From UBA5069 sp963773745 (GTDB lineage: Bacteria; Chloroflexota; Anaerolineae; Caldilineales; Caldilineaceae), in NCBI GenBank assembly GCA_963773745.1, contig CAVZCL010000012.1, positions 124,001 through 188,000 of the forward strand: DNA of 64,000 nucleotides, read 5' to 3'. This document shows positions 29,935-39,539 of the stretch, one piece after another (the stretch's first letter is position 1; every line of letters begins with the position of its first letter). The notes beneath the pieces were generated by a model, which was not told the DNA's origin, did no database searches, and saw only the letters and a list, made by a program, of their open reading frames with translations. The translations under genes were made by a program, and so were the position numbers.

Positions 29935-30624
29935 ATGGTTCACCTGATTTTTGCCGCGCTCTTCCTTGTTGGCGCGCTGGCTGCTACCTTTGTGGCGGCA
30001 CGCGACCAACTGCGCGCGCCCAAAGCAACGAGTGCCATGGTTGGCGTGGCGCTCGCGTGCGCGTCGGCCATCGCCATCATGGCAAAGGCGCCGCCGGACT
30101 TCTACTACAAGGGCAGCCTCGTGTTGGCGCTGGTGATTGCCACACTGAGCATGCTGATGATGGTCATTCAGAACACGCCACAGCTGGTGCGCGTGGGTGC
30201 GAATACCATCATCTATTTCATCCTCTGGCTGGGATTTCTGGTAACGACCGGCCGCGTGCTCTGGAGCATGCCCGGGCTGATTGGCTTCTTTGCCGGCTTT
30301 CTCGCATTTGGCGCGCTCTTCTTTGCCATCCGCACCAGGATTGCCTGGCTTTCCATCTCGGTCATTACCTACACCGTCAATGCCGCGCTGGTTGTCGGCG
30401 GGGCGGGCGCGCTGCTGGCCGTGCGTCCCGCGCTCTGGAGCCTCCTTGCACTTGTTGGCGCGATCCTCTACCTTGGCGCTGACGTTCTGAGCGCCTGGAC
30501 TACGTGGCGCGCGCCGGTGCAGCGCTCAAGCATGTACCTTGCACTGCTGATCAGCGTTGGCGGCTTGCTGCTCGCCCTCTCCGTTTGGGGCGACAAACTG
30601 CTGCAGCTCTGGCCCCCGGGCTGA
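29935..30624 (+). CDS. YhhN-like integral membrane protein
   Basis: A 229-residue protein with about eight hydrophobic segments across its whole length. The layout and the late segment LLALVGAILYLGADVLSAWT resemble YhhN/TMEM86 proteins, whose mammalian member is a lysoplasmalogenase that hydrolyses vinyl-ether lysophospholipids. Similarity is to topology and a single motif, so the enzymatic role is uncertain. No obvious ribosome site precedes ATG 29935. Confidence 0.55.
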   Translation: MVHLIFAALFLVGALAATFVAARDQLRAPKATSAMVGVALACASAIAIMAKAPPDFYYKGSLVLALVIATLSMLMMVIQNTPQLVRVGANTIIYFILWLGFLVTTGRVLWSMPGLIGFFAGFLAFGALFFAIRTRIAWLSISVITYTVNAALVVGGAGALLAVRPALWSLLALVGAILYLGADVLSAWTTWRAPVQRSSMYLALLISVGGLLLALSVWGDKLLQLWPPG

Positions 30625-30746
30625 CGCCGGCGCACAACTCCAAACCCATTCCGGCACGGAACCTTCCCTCCTCAAGACCGTTTACCATGCAGAGGACTGC
30701 CTGCATGGCAGCGCCCTTGGGTGCGGCCCAAAGAGGGAGGAATTGG

Positions 30747-30986
30747 ATGGCAAATCAACCATTTGAACCACGCGAGGATCCGGACGCAAACGGGCCGGCG
30801 CTGACAAGCGCCGAAGCACTCGGCCCGCCGCCCCGCCGCTGGAACTGGCGCGTGATGGTCGTTATCTTCTTGATCGTGCTGCCGGTCATGTTTGGCATTT
30901 ATCTTGCGTGGCAGGCCTTTTCGCCGCCGGATCCATCTGGCTTTGCGCAGCCGGCATTGGCGTTGTGGCTTTCCGTTGCTGCCTAG
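30747..30986 (+). CDS. Small single-pass membrane protein
   Basis: A 79-residue protein with a hydrophilic N-terminus rich in Pro/Asp (NQPFEPREDPDANGPA), one strong membrane segment (VMVVIFLIVLPVMFGIYLAW) and a short tail. GGGAGG lies 8 bases before ATG 30747, supporting translation. Function unknown. Confidence 0.55.
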   Translation: MANQPFEPREDPDANGPALTSAEALGPPPRRWNWRVMVVIFLIVLPVMFGIYLAWQAFSPPDPSGFAQPALALWLSVAA

Positions 30987-31084
30987 CAAATTCCACATGG
31001 CGCATCAGGTTGCGGCGGTGCACGGGCGCACGCACACAATGAACGGCTGCACGTGACACTGTGTGGCCCATCAGGAGACCCCAC

Positions 31085-33073
31085 ATGCTCAAGAACAGAC
31101 TCCGCCTCTGCGGCGCGGCAGCACTGCTGCTGGCGCTCGTAGCGGGCTTGCTGCTGCCCGCGTCACACGCCGCCGCCCATCCTCTCTACACGGCGCTGCC
31201 CGATGGCTTCTACGAACAGCAGATTGTGGGCGGCCTGGTTGTGCCCACCTCCTTCGCCGTGGCACCCGACGGGCGCATCTTCATCACCGAAAAGAGTGGG
31301 CGCGTGCGCGTTGTCGCCGACGGCGAAATGCAGGAGCAGCCCTTCATTGACCTCAGCAACGAGGTTAACGATGCGGCCGACCGCGGCCTCATGGGCGTGG
31401 CGGTGCACCCCAACTGGCCGGCCAAGCCCTACATCTATCTCGCTTATACCTACGATCCCCCCGAGGCCAGGGGCTTTCCCGCCACCGGCGCGCGCGTCTC
31501 GCCGCGTGCTGCGCCTGCGCGCCTCTGCCGACAACCTCAATGTGCATGAGCCAGGCTCTGGCGCGGTCATTGTCGGGACAAACAGCACCTTCGCCAACAT
31601 TGGCAACCCCGAAAAGGGCGACGAGTTTCCCTTCTCCTGCCTGGACGAAAACGGCATGTTCGTGCAGGACTGCATCCCAGCCGAAGGCACTGCCCACACA
31701 GTCGACTTCCTCAAGTTTGCCAAGGATGGTTCACTCTTTGTCAGCCTGGGCGATGGCATCGTCAACAGCAAGGGCAACTGGCGCGCGCAGGATGTGAACA
31801 GCCTGGCCGGCAAGATATTGCGTGTTGACCCGATGACTGGCGTTGGCTATGCGAATAATCCCTTCGCTGATGGGGACCTCACGGCGAACCGTGCCAAGGT
31901 CTACGCCCTGGGGCTGCGCAATCCCTTCCGCTTCACCTTCTCTCCCACCGGCGAGCTTTTCGTGGGTGAGGTGGGCAACAGTACGTGGGAGGAGATCAAC
32001 CGCGGCGCACCGGGTGCAAACTTCGGCTGGCCCTGCTATGAAGGCGCGGAGCGCATGGCCGATTTCGCCATCTGCGATCCCCTCTTCTCCGGCGCTGCCG
32101 AGGTGACCCAGGGAATCTACATCTACCCTCACTCGACGACACCGCAGCGTGGCGCAGCGATTGGCGGCGACTTCTACACGGGCAAGCTCTATCCGCCGGA
32201 GTACCGTGGCGCCTATTTTTTCACCGACTTTAACGGCGGCGTCATCACCACGCTCACCTTTGACGGCGCCGGCGCCGTCACCGCGACCGACTTTGCCACC
32301 TCGGTGCCTGGCCCAATTCAGATTACCATGGGTCCCGATGGCAATTTGTGGATGCTCTACATTGCCACGGGCGAATTGGTGCGGCTGGGCTACCAGGATG
32401 CCGGCGCAGCCCCTGCTGCAACCGCTACGCCCAAGGCCACGCTCAAGGCCACGCCCGAAGCCGCAGCCGGCGCAGCGGTCACTGCAAGTGCGCCCCTCAC
32501 CGAAAGCGTGGCCGCCACGGTGACACGCGCTGTCACGGCTGAGGCCGCTGCGACGGCTGTGCCTGCTGCGCACGGCTGCGGCCACGGCTACGCCGGCGCG
32601 GTCATCCGCCCTCAAGCCGGGCGCGGGCGCAGGCGAGATTACGCGCGAGCTCTGGCGCGATATCGAGGGCACCAAAGTGGCGGATCTGACGGGCAACGCC
32701 GCCTTCCCCGACGCGCCCACGGAGAGCGACACGCTGAGCGAACTCAAGGTTACGCTTGGCTTTGATAACGGGGGCCAGCGCATTCGTGGCTACCTTCACC
32801 CGCCTGTCTCAGGGCTGTACCGCTTCTGGATTGCTTCCGACGACGCCAGCGAGCTGCTGCTGAGCCTGGACGCCACGGCCGGCAGGGCGCGCGTCATTGC
32901 GTCGGTGCCCGAATGGTCGCCCGAAGAGCTGTGGGACAAGTACCCCGAGCAGGCCTCAACGCCCATTCCTGATTGCGGGACGGCGCTACTACATTGAGGT
33001 GCTGCACAAGCAGGGCACGCTGGCCGACAACCTGGCCGTCGCCTGGCAGCCCCCAAGGCCGAGTGCGCGATGA
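31085..33073 (+). CDS. Exported sugar dehydrogenase-type beta-propeller with PA14 domain, frame-broken
   Basis: The protein starts with a signal peptide (hydrophobic 9-28, cleavage near SHAAA) and continues as a soluble glucose/sorbosone-dehydrogenase-type six-bladed propeller that uses PQQ in characterised members: VAPDGRIFITEKSGRVRVV, ADRGLMGVAVHP, YALGLRNPFRFTFSP, INRGAPGANFGWPCYEG. A Thr/Ala linker leads to a PA14-like domain (GYLHPPVSGLYRFWIASDDA, AGRRYYIEVLHKQG). Three frame changes are needed, all +1: near 31495, near 32572 and near 32968. The third may be loss of a CT dinucleotide in a PIPLIAG motif. Because similarity resumes at once each time, indels in the sequence are more likely than decay. 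ATG 31085 follows AGGAG. Confidence 0.65.
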
Positions 33074-33109
33074 TCATTGCCGGCGAGTATCTGTCGCCAA
33101 TCAGAAGTA

Positions 33110-33208
33110 AAATACTGGTACGCGGAACGATGAAGCCGGAGCTGCAAGAAACGCGTTGCGTCTTCTGCAGCTTCCGTTCGATTCGCATGTTTCCGCGTAC
33201 CAGTATTT
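33110..33208. repeat. Nested inverted repeat
   Basis: Outer arms AAATACTGGTACGCGGAA (33110-33127) and its perfect complement (33191-33208); inner arms around GAGCTGCAAGAA and TTCTGCAGCTTC extend the fold. It lies between the dehydrogenase gene (+) and tRNA-Asp (-). Confidence 0.8.
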
Positions 33209-33220
33209 GTCAAAACAGAA

Positions 33221-33244
33221 CGGCCCACCGAGATCGGTGGGCCG
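33221..33244 (-). terminator. Terminator of tRNA-Asp
   Basis: A 10-bp perfect stem with a 4-base loop; on the minus strand it is followed by TTCTGTTTTG. It starts 6 bases after the tRNA 3' end. Confidence 0.75.
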
Positions 33245-33249
33245 CTTGC

Positions 33250-33325
<76 letters not shown>

Positions 33326-33440
33326 ACGCACTGCACACAGGTCGTGAGCGGTAAGCCGAAGATTATCATTCTCTCCTGAAGTTGTCAAACCGAATCACCG
33401 CTGATTGACGCTGAATCCCTCGCCCGCAGTGCCTTGATTG

Positions 33441-33980
33441 TCACGCGGCGACAGCAGGCAATTGCAACGGCAACTCCGCCCATTTGGGGCTGTCGCCCGC
33501 ATGTTTGTAGTCGCGTTGCCAAAGCACGCGATCACCCTGCACAAGAAAGAGGCCAGGCATCTGGCGCGGGTCGCCCACAGGCTTGCCGGGGATGCTGCCT
33601 TTGGCAACGGCGCGAATCGAGCAGGTAAGGACGCCCAGGCTCATCATCTGCGAAGCCGTGCCTTGCTCCAGGCCAAAGGCGCGGTAGAGCGCGTAGGGCG
33701 GCGCGTCGGCCAGCGCATGCGCTTCGGGCCACATGGCGGCAAAGAATGCAGCACCCTCTTCGGGCGTGCCCATGTGCACAAAGAGGAGACGAGGGTAGTT
33801 GGAGCTTGCAGCGACCGCTGCACGCAAATCCTTGACGGACTCACGGCAAAAGTGTCAGCCAAAGTGGCGCAGGAAGACCAGCAGCGTGGGCGTCTCCCCC
33901 AGCACGTCAGCCACCGTCTGGCCGTCAATCCGGTTGCCTGCAGCGGGAAGCTGGAGGATGCTCGCGGGGATACTCTTCAA
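33441..33980 (-). CDS. Peroxiredoxin-like (AhpC/TSA, PRXL2/SelU-like) protein with in-frame TGA: candidate selenoprotein
   Basis: One frame runs from upstream of 33980 to 33441, interrupted only by a TGA at 33857-33855. Translated through, it gives a thioredoxin-fold protein of about 179 residues: LLVFLRHFG-U-HFCRESVKDL, LLFVHMGTPEEG, YALYRAFGLEQG, and the late block KPVGDPRQMPGLFLVQGDRVLW. The TGA falls exactly on the first cysteine of the CxxC redox motif of the family, giving UxxC. Prx-like proteins with UxxC are among the known bacterial selenoprotein types. TTG 33980 is taken as start because GGAAAGGG lies 8 bases upstream; an ATG at 34118 is also in frame. A small hairpin follows the TGA. 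The alternative is a Cys-to-stop change or sequencing error. Confidence 0.65.
33807..33822 (-). promoter_or_regulatory. Possible bacterial SECIS-like hairpin
   Basis: On the minus strand TGCAGC-GGTC-GCTGCA forms a 6-bp stem with a GGTC loop, starting 32 bases after the in-frame TGA. The G-containing apical loop on a short stem recalls bacterial SECIS elements (E. coli fdhF has GGUC in its apical region), but the loop is 38 bases downstream, at the far edge of the usual distance. Confidence 0.35.
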
Positions 33981-34147
33981 AAGGTCACGCCCTTTCCCAA
34001 ATCTCGGCTCCCGGGCCGCTGAAGTACAATCAATCCGGCGATTGCACCTGCATTCTGCGCACGCCAGGGCACGCTCTGCCGTACCGCTGCTTACATTGTG
34101 CATATTATCTACAAACACTCGACATTCAGCCTGAAGGATCGCGACCC

Positions 34148-35808
34148 ATGCCCGTCACCAGCCCAGCGCCCGACCTCATCATCCACAACGCCAACGTACT
34201 GACGATGGACCCTGCCTTCCCCACTGCGCAGGCAGTTGCCGTGCGCCACCATCGCATTATGGCGCTCGGCAGCGATGTTGAAGTGCTTGGCCTTGCCACG
34301 GCGCAGACGCGCATCGTTGACGGCGCCGGCGCCACGCTGCTGCCCGGCCTCGCCGACGCGCACATCCACTTTGCCGACTGGGGCCGCCAGCTTGGCGCGC
34401 TGCAGCTTGCCGATACCCGCTCCAAAAGCGAGATGCTTGCGCGCCTGGCTGGCTTTGCCGCGGACACGCCGGCGGGCGGCTGGATCGTCAGCCGTGGCTG
34501 GAATGAGTCACGCTGGGGTGAGGTCGACTTCCCCACTGCTGCCGACCTTGACAGGGTCACAGGCCCCGACCATCCCACGCTGCTCTATCGCAGCGACATG
34601 CACAGTGCCGTTGCAAACAGCGCAGCACTGCGTGCAGCCGCCATCGGCCCCTCCACACCCGACCCCGAAAACGGCTCGATTGACCGCACGACCTCCGGCG
34701 CAGCCACCGGCGTGCTGCGCGAGATGGCGACCTTCCTCGTGTGGCAGCAGGTGCCACCCGTTACCTTTACAGAGCGACTGGCCGCTATGCGCAACGCCAC
34801 TGCAGCCATGCACCGCCTGGGCGTGACGGCCATCCACGACCAGCGTTACGGCGGCGGCATGGAGGGCGGCGAAGCACTGCGCGCCTTTCAGGCGCTGCGG
34901 CGCGCCGGTGAGCTTGACCTGCGCGTCAGTTGCAACGTCTCCGCCACCGACCTGGATCACATACAGGCGCTGGGTGTCGAGAGCGGCCTGGGTGACGACC
35001 GCCTGCGGCTGGGTCACGTCAAGCTCTTTGCCGACGGTTCGCTCGGCAGCCGCACTGCCTGGATGCTGGATCCCTTTGAGCAACTGGCGGGCGACAACGC
35101 CGACGCTGCGCCCAACAGCGGCGTGCTCGTTACGCCGCTCGATGCGATTGCCGACATCTTCAGGCGTAGCGCTGGCGGCTGGATTCCCGATCAGCATTCA
35201 CGCGATTGGAGACCGCGCCAACCGCGAGGTGCTCGATCTCTTTGAGGAGCTCGTCTCCGCGGGGCCGCAGCCGGCCGTGCCCCACCGCATGGAGCACGTG
35301 CAGTTGATTGACCCGACCGACGCGCCCAGGCTGGCGCGCCTGGGCATTACGGCCAGCGTCCAGCCCATGCACGCGCTCGATGACATGGACACGGCCGACA
35401 TGCTGTTGGGCCCTCGCGCCGCCCGCGCCTATCTCTTTGCAGATTTGCTGCACAGCGGCGCCGCGCCTTGCTTTTGGCAGCGATGCCCCCGTGGCCGACC
35501 CCAGCCCATGGCTCGGCCTGCACGCCGCAGTGGTGCGCACACGCACGGATCGCCTCGCCGGACCCGCCTGGTTTGGCGAGCAGCGCATCCCACTCATGGA
35601 CGGCCTGCACGCCTACACAGTCGGTCCCGCCGAAGCGGCCGGCTGGGGAAAGACGATTGGCTCGATTGCGCTCGGACGGCGCGCGGATTTGGTGCTGCTC
35701 GACCGCGACCTGGCTGCGCTGGACGAAGATGCGCTGCGCGCAGGTGCGCTGGCCCAAACGCAGGTCCGCATGACGCTCTTTGACGGCGCAATTGTCTGGG
35801 AGGCGTGA
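34148..35808 (+). CDS. Amidohydrolase family protein (YtcJ-like), frame-broken
   Basis: Metal-dependent amidohydrolase of the YtcJ/amidohydrolase-3 group. The N-terminus has IIHNANVLTMDP and GLADAHIHFADWG (metal ligands), then GGWIVSRGWNES, VKLFADGSLGSRTAWM, and in later frames ISIHAIGDRANREVLD, PHRMEHVQLID, LAFGSDAPVADPSPW and the C-terminal sheet ADLVLLDRDL. Two frame changes, both +1, are needed: near 35175 and near 35463. About 553 residues when joined, the usual length. ATG 34148 follows AAGGATCG. The natural substrate of this group is mostly unknown. It is divergent from the peroxiredoxin-like gene. Confidence 0.75.
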
Positions 35809-35996
35809 CGGGGAGCTTTCGGCCCTCTGTACGTTTGGCGCCGGAAATCCGACACCCCAGCAGAGGGGACAACTGTCCCGCGGTAATGGGTCAAATGTCC
35901 CTTGCTTTGTGACGCAGCGCGGCGTAGAGTAAGGTCATCGTTCAGGCACCGCAAAGATGCGCGCCGCTCGTCATGATTCGAGGACAAAGCACTACC

Positions 35997-36413
35997 ATGG
36001 ACATTCGCATTCACCGTGTTGACACCCCCCATCAGGCCGTTGCACATCTCGACCCGTGCGAGTGTGCCGACGAAGATACCATCGAGACGACCACCGAAGA
36101 GCTCGAGGCGTTCTATACCGTGCGCGCCATCCTGCGCCCCATTGTCGATTGCCGCCGCGTCGTTATGCGCGACTGCATCCGTGAGTGCAAAGTGCTGCTC
36201 GACGGCGACATCTACCGACCTATCTGCAAGTTCAACTTCCACCAGCCCGAAAAGAGCGTTGTCCTCTACAGCAGCGACGGCGCGGAGTTGATTCCCGTCC
36301 ATGGCGGCAACGATCTCTACGAGTTCACGGAAGTCTTGCGTGCCGTGGTGACCTGGTACGAAAACGAGAAGCCCGCGAAGGCGCAGATACTCGAGAATGA
36401 GGTCATGGCCTGA
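35997..36413 (+). CDS. Stand-alone domain related to the tail of type I restriction HsdR N-terminal proteins
   Basis: A 138-residue protein. The region from about residue 38 (EAFYTVRAILRPIVDCRRVVMRDCIRECKVLL, RPICKFNFH, SVVLYSSDGAELIPV, DLYEFTEVLRAVVTWYE) follows the pattern of a domain found at the end of HSDR_N_2-type nuclease proteins (VRDVVDPSRISYRDTKSYFGILLDDNNRKPICRLWFN-like). The nuclease part itself is missing, and no modification or specificity subunit is nearby. ATG 35997 is used; ATG 35973 is in frame and also possible. The match is from memory of the family pattern, so function is uncertain. Confidence 0.55.
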   Translation: MDIRIHRVDTPHQAVAHLDPCECADEDTIETTTEELEAFYTVRAILRPIVDCRRVVMRDCIRECKVLLDGDIYRPICKFNFHQPEKSVVLYSSDGAELIPVHGGNDLYEFTEVLRAVVTWYENEKPAKAQILENEVMA

Positions 36414-36505
36414 TACATCGATCACTGTCAGGCGCTTTACAGCGCCTGATCATGATGCAGCGACCTGCGGTGACGAGTAGAGTCGCTGGTACTCCCCAAT
36501 ACAAA

Positions 36506-36535
36506 GGACCCACCGTTGTCGGTGGGTCCATTTTT
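36506..36535 (+). terminator. Rho-independent terminator
   Basis: A 10-bp perfect stem (36506-36515 with 36520-36529), TTGT loop, then ATTTTT. It lies between convergent genes and reads best on the plus strand. Confidence 0.8.
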
Positions 36536-36557
36536 GTTGTATGCAAGGTGTCGGCGA

Positions 36558-39335
36558 TTACGCCATATGCACGTCAGGCGTTGCGAGCACCGGCTCCTGC
36601 ACTGGGCCTTGACCGGACGCCAACACGTCCGCAGGCGTGAGCGTGCGGAAGAGATGAATCAGGCGTGCGACGATGCCCGTCCAGCCGGTCTGGTGGCTGG
36701 CGCCAATGCCCGAGCCGTCGTCGCCGTTGAAGTACTCGTAAAAGAGGATCGCGTCGCGCCACTGCGGGTCATTCTGGAAGGTCTCTGCACCGCCAAAGAC
36801 CGCCCTGCGCCCGTTTTCATCGGCGGTGAAAATGCTGATGAGACGGTCTGCAATCTCCTTGGCGGCATCAAAGAGTGTTGCCATCTTCCCCGAACCTGTA
36901 GGCAGCTCCACCTTGAAGTCGTCACCATAGTAGGCGTAATACTGAAGCAGGCCGCGAATAAGCAGCAGGTTTACAGGCATCCAGATGGGGCCGCGCCAGT
37001 TCGAGTTGCCCCCAAACATGCCGCTGTCGGACTCACCCGGCAGGTACTCCACACTGTACTGGGTCCCCGCCACGTCGACGGTGAATGGGTGATCCTTGTG
37101 ATACTTGGAGAGGGCGCGGATGCCGTAGTCGCTGAGGAATTGCTCGGGATCAAGCAGTCGCTCGAGCACCCTGTGCAGGTTGGCCTCATTGAGCACAGAG
37201 AAGAGCCGCCGCCCGTTGACGCCCGGCTGCGCCAGCGGGTGGATGTTGGCGGCAAGCTCCGGTCGGCGGCTGATGAAATTGCGCGCCTGCACCACAATCG
37301 AAGGGAACTTGAGCACAGCGCTTTCTGGCACCACCGTCACCGCGGCCAGCGGCAGCAGCCCCACCATCGACTGCACCTTCATCCGCGTGGCACGGCCATC
37401 CGGCAGCACAAGCACGTCATAGAAGAAGCCGTCCGCCTCGTCCCACATCTCGTCCTTCTGGTCGCCCGGGCGGTTCATGTTGCCCGCAATCAGATAGAAA
37501 TGTTGGATGAAGCGCAGGATGAAGTCCTCGTAGGCCGGATCTTCGTCTGCGATCTCCAGGGCAAGCTCGAGCATGTTCTGCGTAAAGAAGACCATCCATG
37601 CGGTGCCGTCGGCCTGCTCCAGCACGCCGCCCGTGGGTAGCGGCGAGCTGCGGTCGAAGATGCCGATGTTGTCGAGCCCCAGGAAGCCGCCGTTAAAGGC
37701 GTTGCGTCCCAACGGATCCTTGCGGTTGACCCACCACGAAAAGTTGAGCAGCAGACGGCTGAACGAACTCTTGAGTCGGCTGCGGTTGGCCCCGCCCTGG
37801 CTGCGATCGATTAGGTGATTGAAGAGAGTTGCAAACGCGTGCACCGGCGGATTCACATCACCGAAGTTCCATTCGTAGGCGGGGATTTGGCCGTTGGGGT
37901 GCAGGTACGAATCGCGCAGCATGAGATTCAACTGCGCCTGTGCAAAGTCCGGATCGACGAGCGAAAGTGCAATCGTGTGGAAGGCAAGGTCCCAGGCGGC
38001 ATACCAGGGATACTCCCACTTGTCCGGCATGGAGATGATGTGCTCGTTGAGCATGTGGTACCAATCACGGTTGCGCGATTCGCCCGTGCCACCGCGGCAG
38101 GGGATTCGAGTCGTGCTCCTGAAGCCAGTGGTCAAGGTCAAAGAAGTAGTACTGCTTGCTCCAGAGCATCCCCGCCAGCGCCTGGCGCATGACAAGGGCC
38201 TCGTCGGCACTGGCCCGTTCCGGCGTCGCGCGGCGTAGAAGGCGTCGGCCTCGGTGTGGCGCTGCGCAAACGTGGCGACAAAGCTCTCGTCGAAGGGCGC
38301 AAAACCGGCCGGTCGCGTCGTCGTCAGGCGCAAACGCACTGTTGCGGACTGGCCCGCTTCGACATGTACAAGGAAGTGCGCAGCAGCCTTGGTGCCCTCG
38401 TGCGCCGGGTTCACCGCCTGTGCGTTGCCCGCCACAATGTACTCGTTGATGGCATCCTTCACATAGGGGCTGGTATTCTCCGTGCCAAAGACGCGCAGGT
38501 TGTTCGTCTCGTTGTTGGTAAAGAGCAACTCTTGCGCGCCTTCGGCATACAGATAGAAATTGCCAAGCGTCGCGTCTTCTGCCGCAATCGTCAGGACGCC
38601 ATCAGGGCCATCAACCAGACGTAGCGCCGGCATTGATGATCCCTCCGGCAGGCCGCGCCACCAGTCGTTGCGGAACCAAAGATGCGGCAGCAGATGCAGA
38701 TCCGCCGCTTCGGGGCCGCGGTTCGCAATTGAGATTGCAATGAGCACGTCATCGGGTGCGCCCTTGGCAAACTCCACGAAAACATCAAAATAGCGATTCT
38801 CGGCGAAGACGCCCGTATCAATCAGCTCATATTCAGGCTCCTGCCTGGAACGCGCACCGTTCGTCGTCACCAGATCAGCATAGGGAAACGGAAGCTGGGG
38901 ATACTTGTAGAGGTATTTCATGTACGAGTGGGTCGGCGTGGAGTCGAGATAATAGTAGTACTCCTTGACGTCCTCGCCGTGGTTACCCTCGGAGTTGGCC
39001 AGGCCGAAGAGCCGCTCCTTGATGATGGGGTCCCGGCCGTTCCAGAGCGCGAGCGCCCAGCAAAGGCGCTGCTGATCATCGCAGAAGCCGGCAATGCCAT
39101 CTTCGCCCCATTTGTATACGCGCGAGCGGGCCTGATCATGCGTAAAGTAATTCCAGGCGTTGCCGTTGTCGCTGTAGTCCTCGCGCACGGTGCCCCACTG
39201 CCGCTCGGACAAGTAGGGGCCCCACTGCTTCCACGCTGCCTTGCCCGCGGCGCTTGCAACCAGCCGAAGCTCCTCGGCGGTGCCTTCCACTTCGCCTTCG
39301 CTGCTCAAAATCTCACTCGTAACGCTATCGCTCAT
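36558..39335 (-). CDS. GH63-like alpha-glucosidase (MGH1 type), with an internal out-of-frame stretch
   Basis: An (alpha/alpha)6-barrel glucosidase of about 925 residues; MGH1-type GH63 enzymes act on glucosylglycerate, mannosylglycerate or similar compatible solutes and oligosaccharides. Typical blocks are GIAGFCDDQQRLCWALALWNGRDPIIKER at the N-terminus, and ISMPDKWEYPWYAAWDLAFH, LHPNGQIPAYEW and GGNSNWRGPIWMPVN later. Between about 38240 and 38095 the main frame gives nonsense (Arg/Ser-rich), while the neighbouring frame gives PERASADEALVMRQALAG and YYFFDLDHWLQEH, typical of the family. Two compensating indels therefore bracket this stretch. ATG 39335 follows GGAGGAG. No signal peptide, so cytoplasmic. 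Confidence 0.8.
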   Translation of the reverse strand: MSDSVTSEILSSEGEVEGTAEELRLVASAAGKAAWKQWGPYLSERQWGTVREDYSDNGNAWNYFTHDQARSRVYKWGEDGIAGFCDDQQRLCWALALWNGRDPIIKERLFGLANSEGNHGEDVKEYYYYLDSTPTHSYMKYLYKYPQLPFPYADLVTTNGARSRQEPEYELIDTGVFAENRYFDVFVEFAKGAPDDVLIAISIANRGPEAADLHLLPHLWFRNDWWRGLPEGSSMPALRLVDGPDGVLTIAAEDATLGNFYLYAEGAQELLFTNNETNNLRVFGTENTSPYVKDAINEYIVAGNAQAVNPAHEGTKAAAHFLVHVEAGQSATVRLRLTTTRPAGFAPFDESFVATFAQRHTEADAFYAARRRNGPVPTRPLSCARRWRGCSGASSTTSLTLTTGFRSTTRIPCRGGTGESRNRDWYHMLNEHIISMPDKWEYPWYAAWDLAFHTIALSLVDPDFAQAQLNLMLRDSYLHPNGQIPAYEWNFGDVNPPVHAFATLFNHLIDRSQGGANRSRLKSSFSRLLLNFSWWVNRKDPLGRNAFNGGFLGLDNIGIFDRSSPLPTGGVLEQADGTAWMVFFTQNMLELALEIADEDPAYEDFILRFIQHFYLIAGNMNRPGDQKDEMWDEADGFFYDVLVLPDGRATRMKVQSMVGLLPLAAVTVVPESAVLKFPSIVVQARNFISRRPELAANIHPLAQPGVNGRRLFSVLNEANLHRVLERLLDPEQFLSDYGIRALSKYHKDHPFTVDVAGTQYSVEYLPGESDSGMFGGNSNWRGPIWMPVNLLLIRGLLQYYAYYGDDFKVELPTGSGKMATLFDAAKEIADRLISIFTADENGRRAVFGGAETFQNDPQWRDAILFYEYFNGDDGSGIGASHQTGWTGIVARLIHLFRTLTPADVLASGQGPVQEPVLATPDVHMA

Positions 39336-39539
39336 CGCCCACTCCTCCGGCCCTTGGCCGGCTTGTTGACAGTTCAGTATGGCAAGCAAGCTGCGCACTG
39401 CACCAAAAAGCCTTGTCCACGCTGGACGCACAGACAAGGCAAATTTCGGGTTGGTGTGTACTGTACGTGATTTGGCACGCGCCGCATGGATGCTTGAGAC
39501 CCATCACGGGCGCGCTGCTCTCGTTACCCCGCAAAGACG

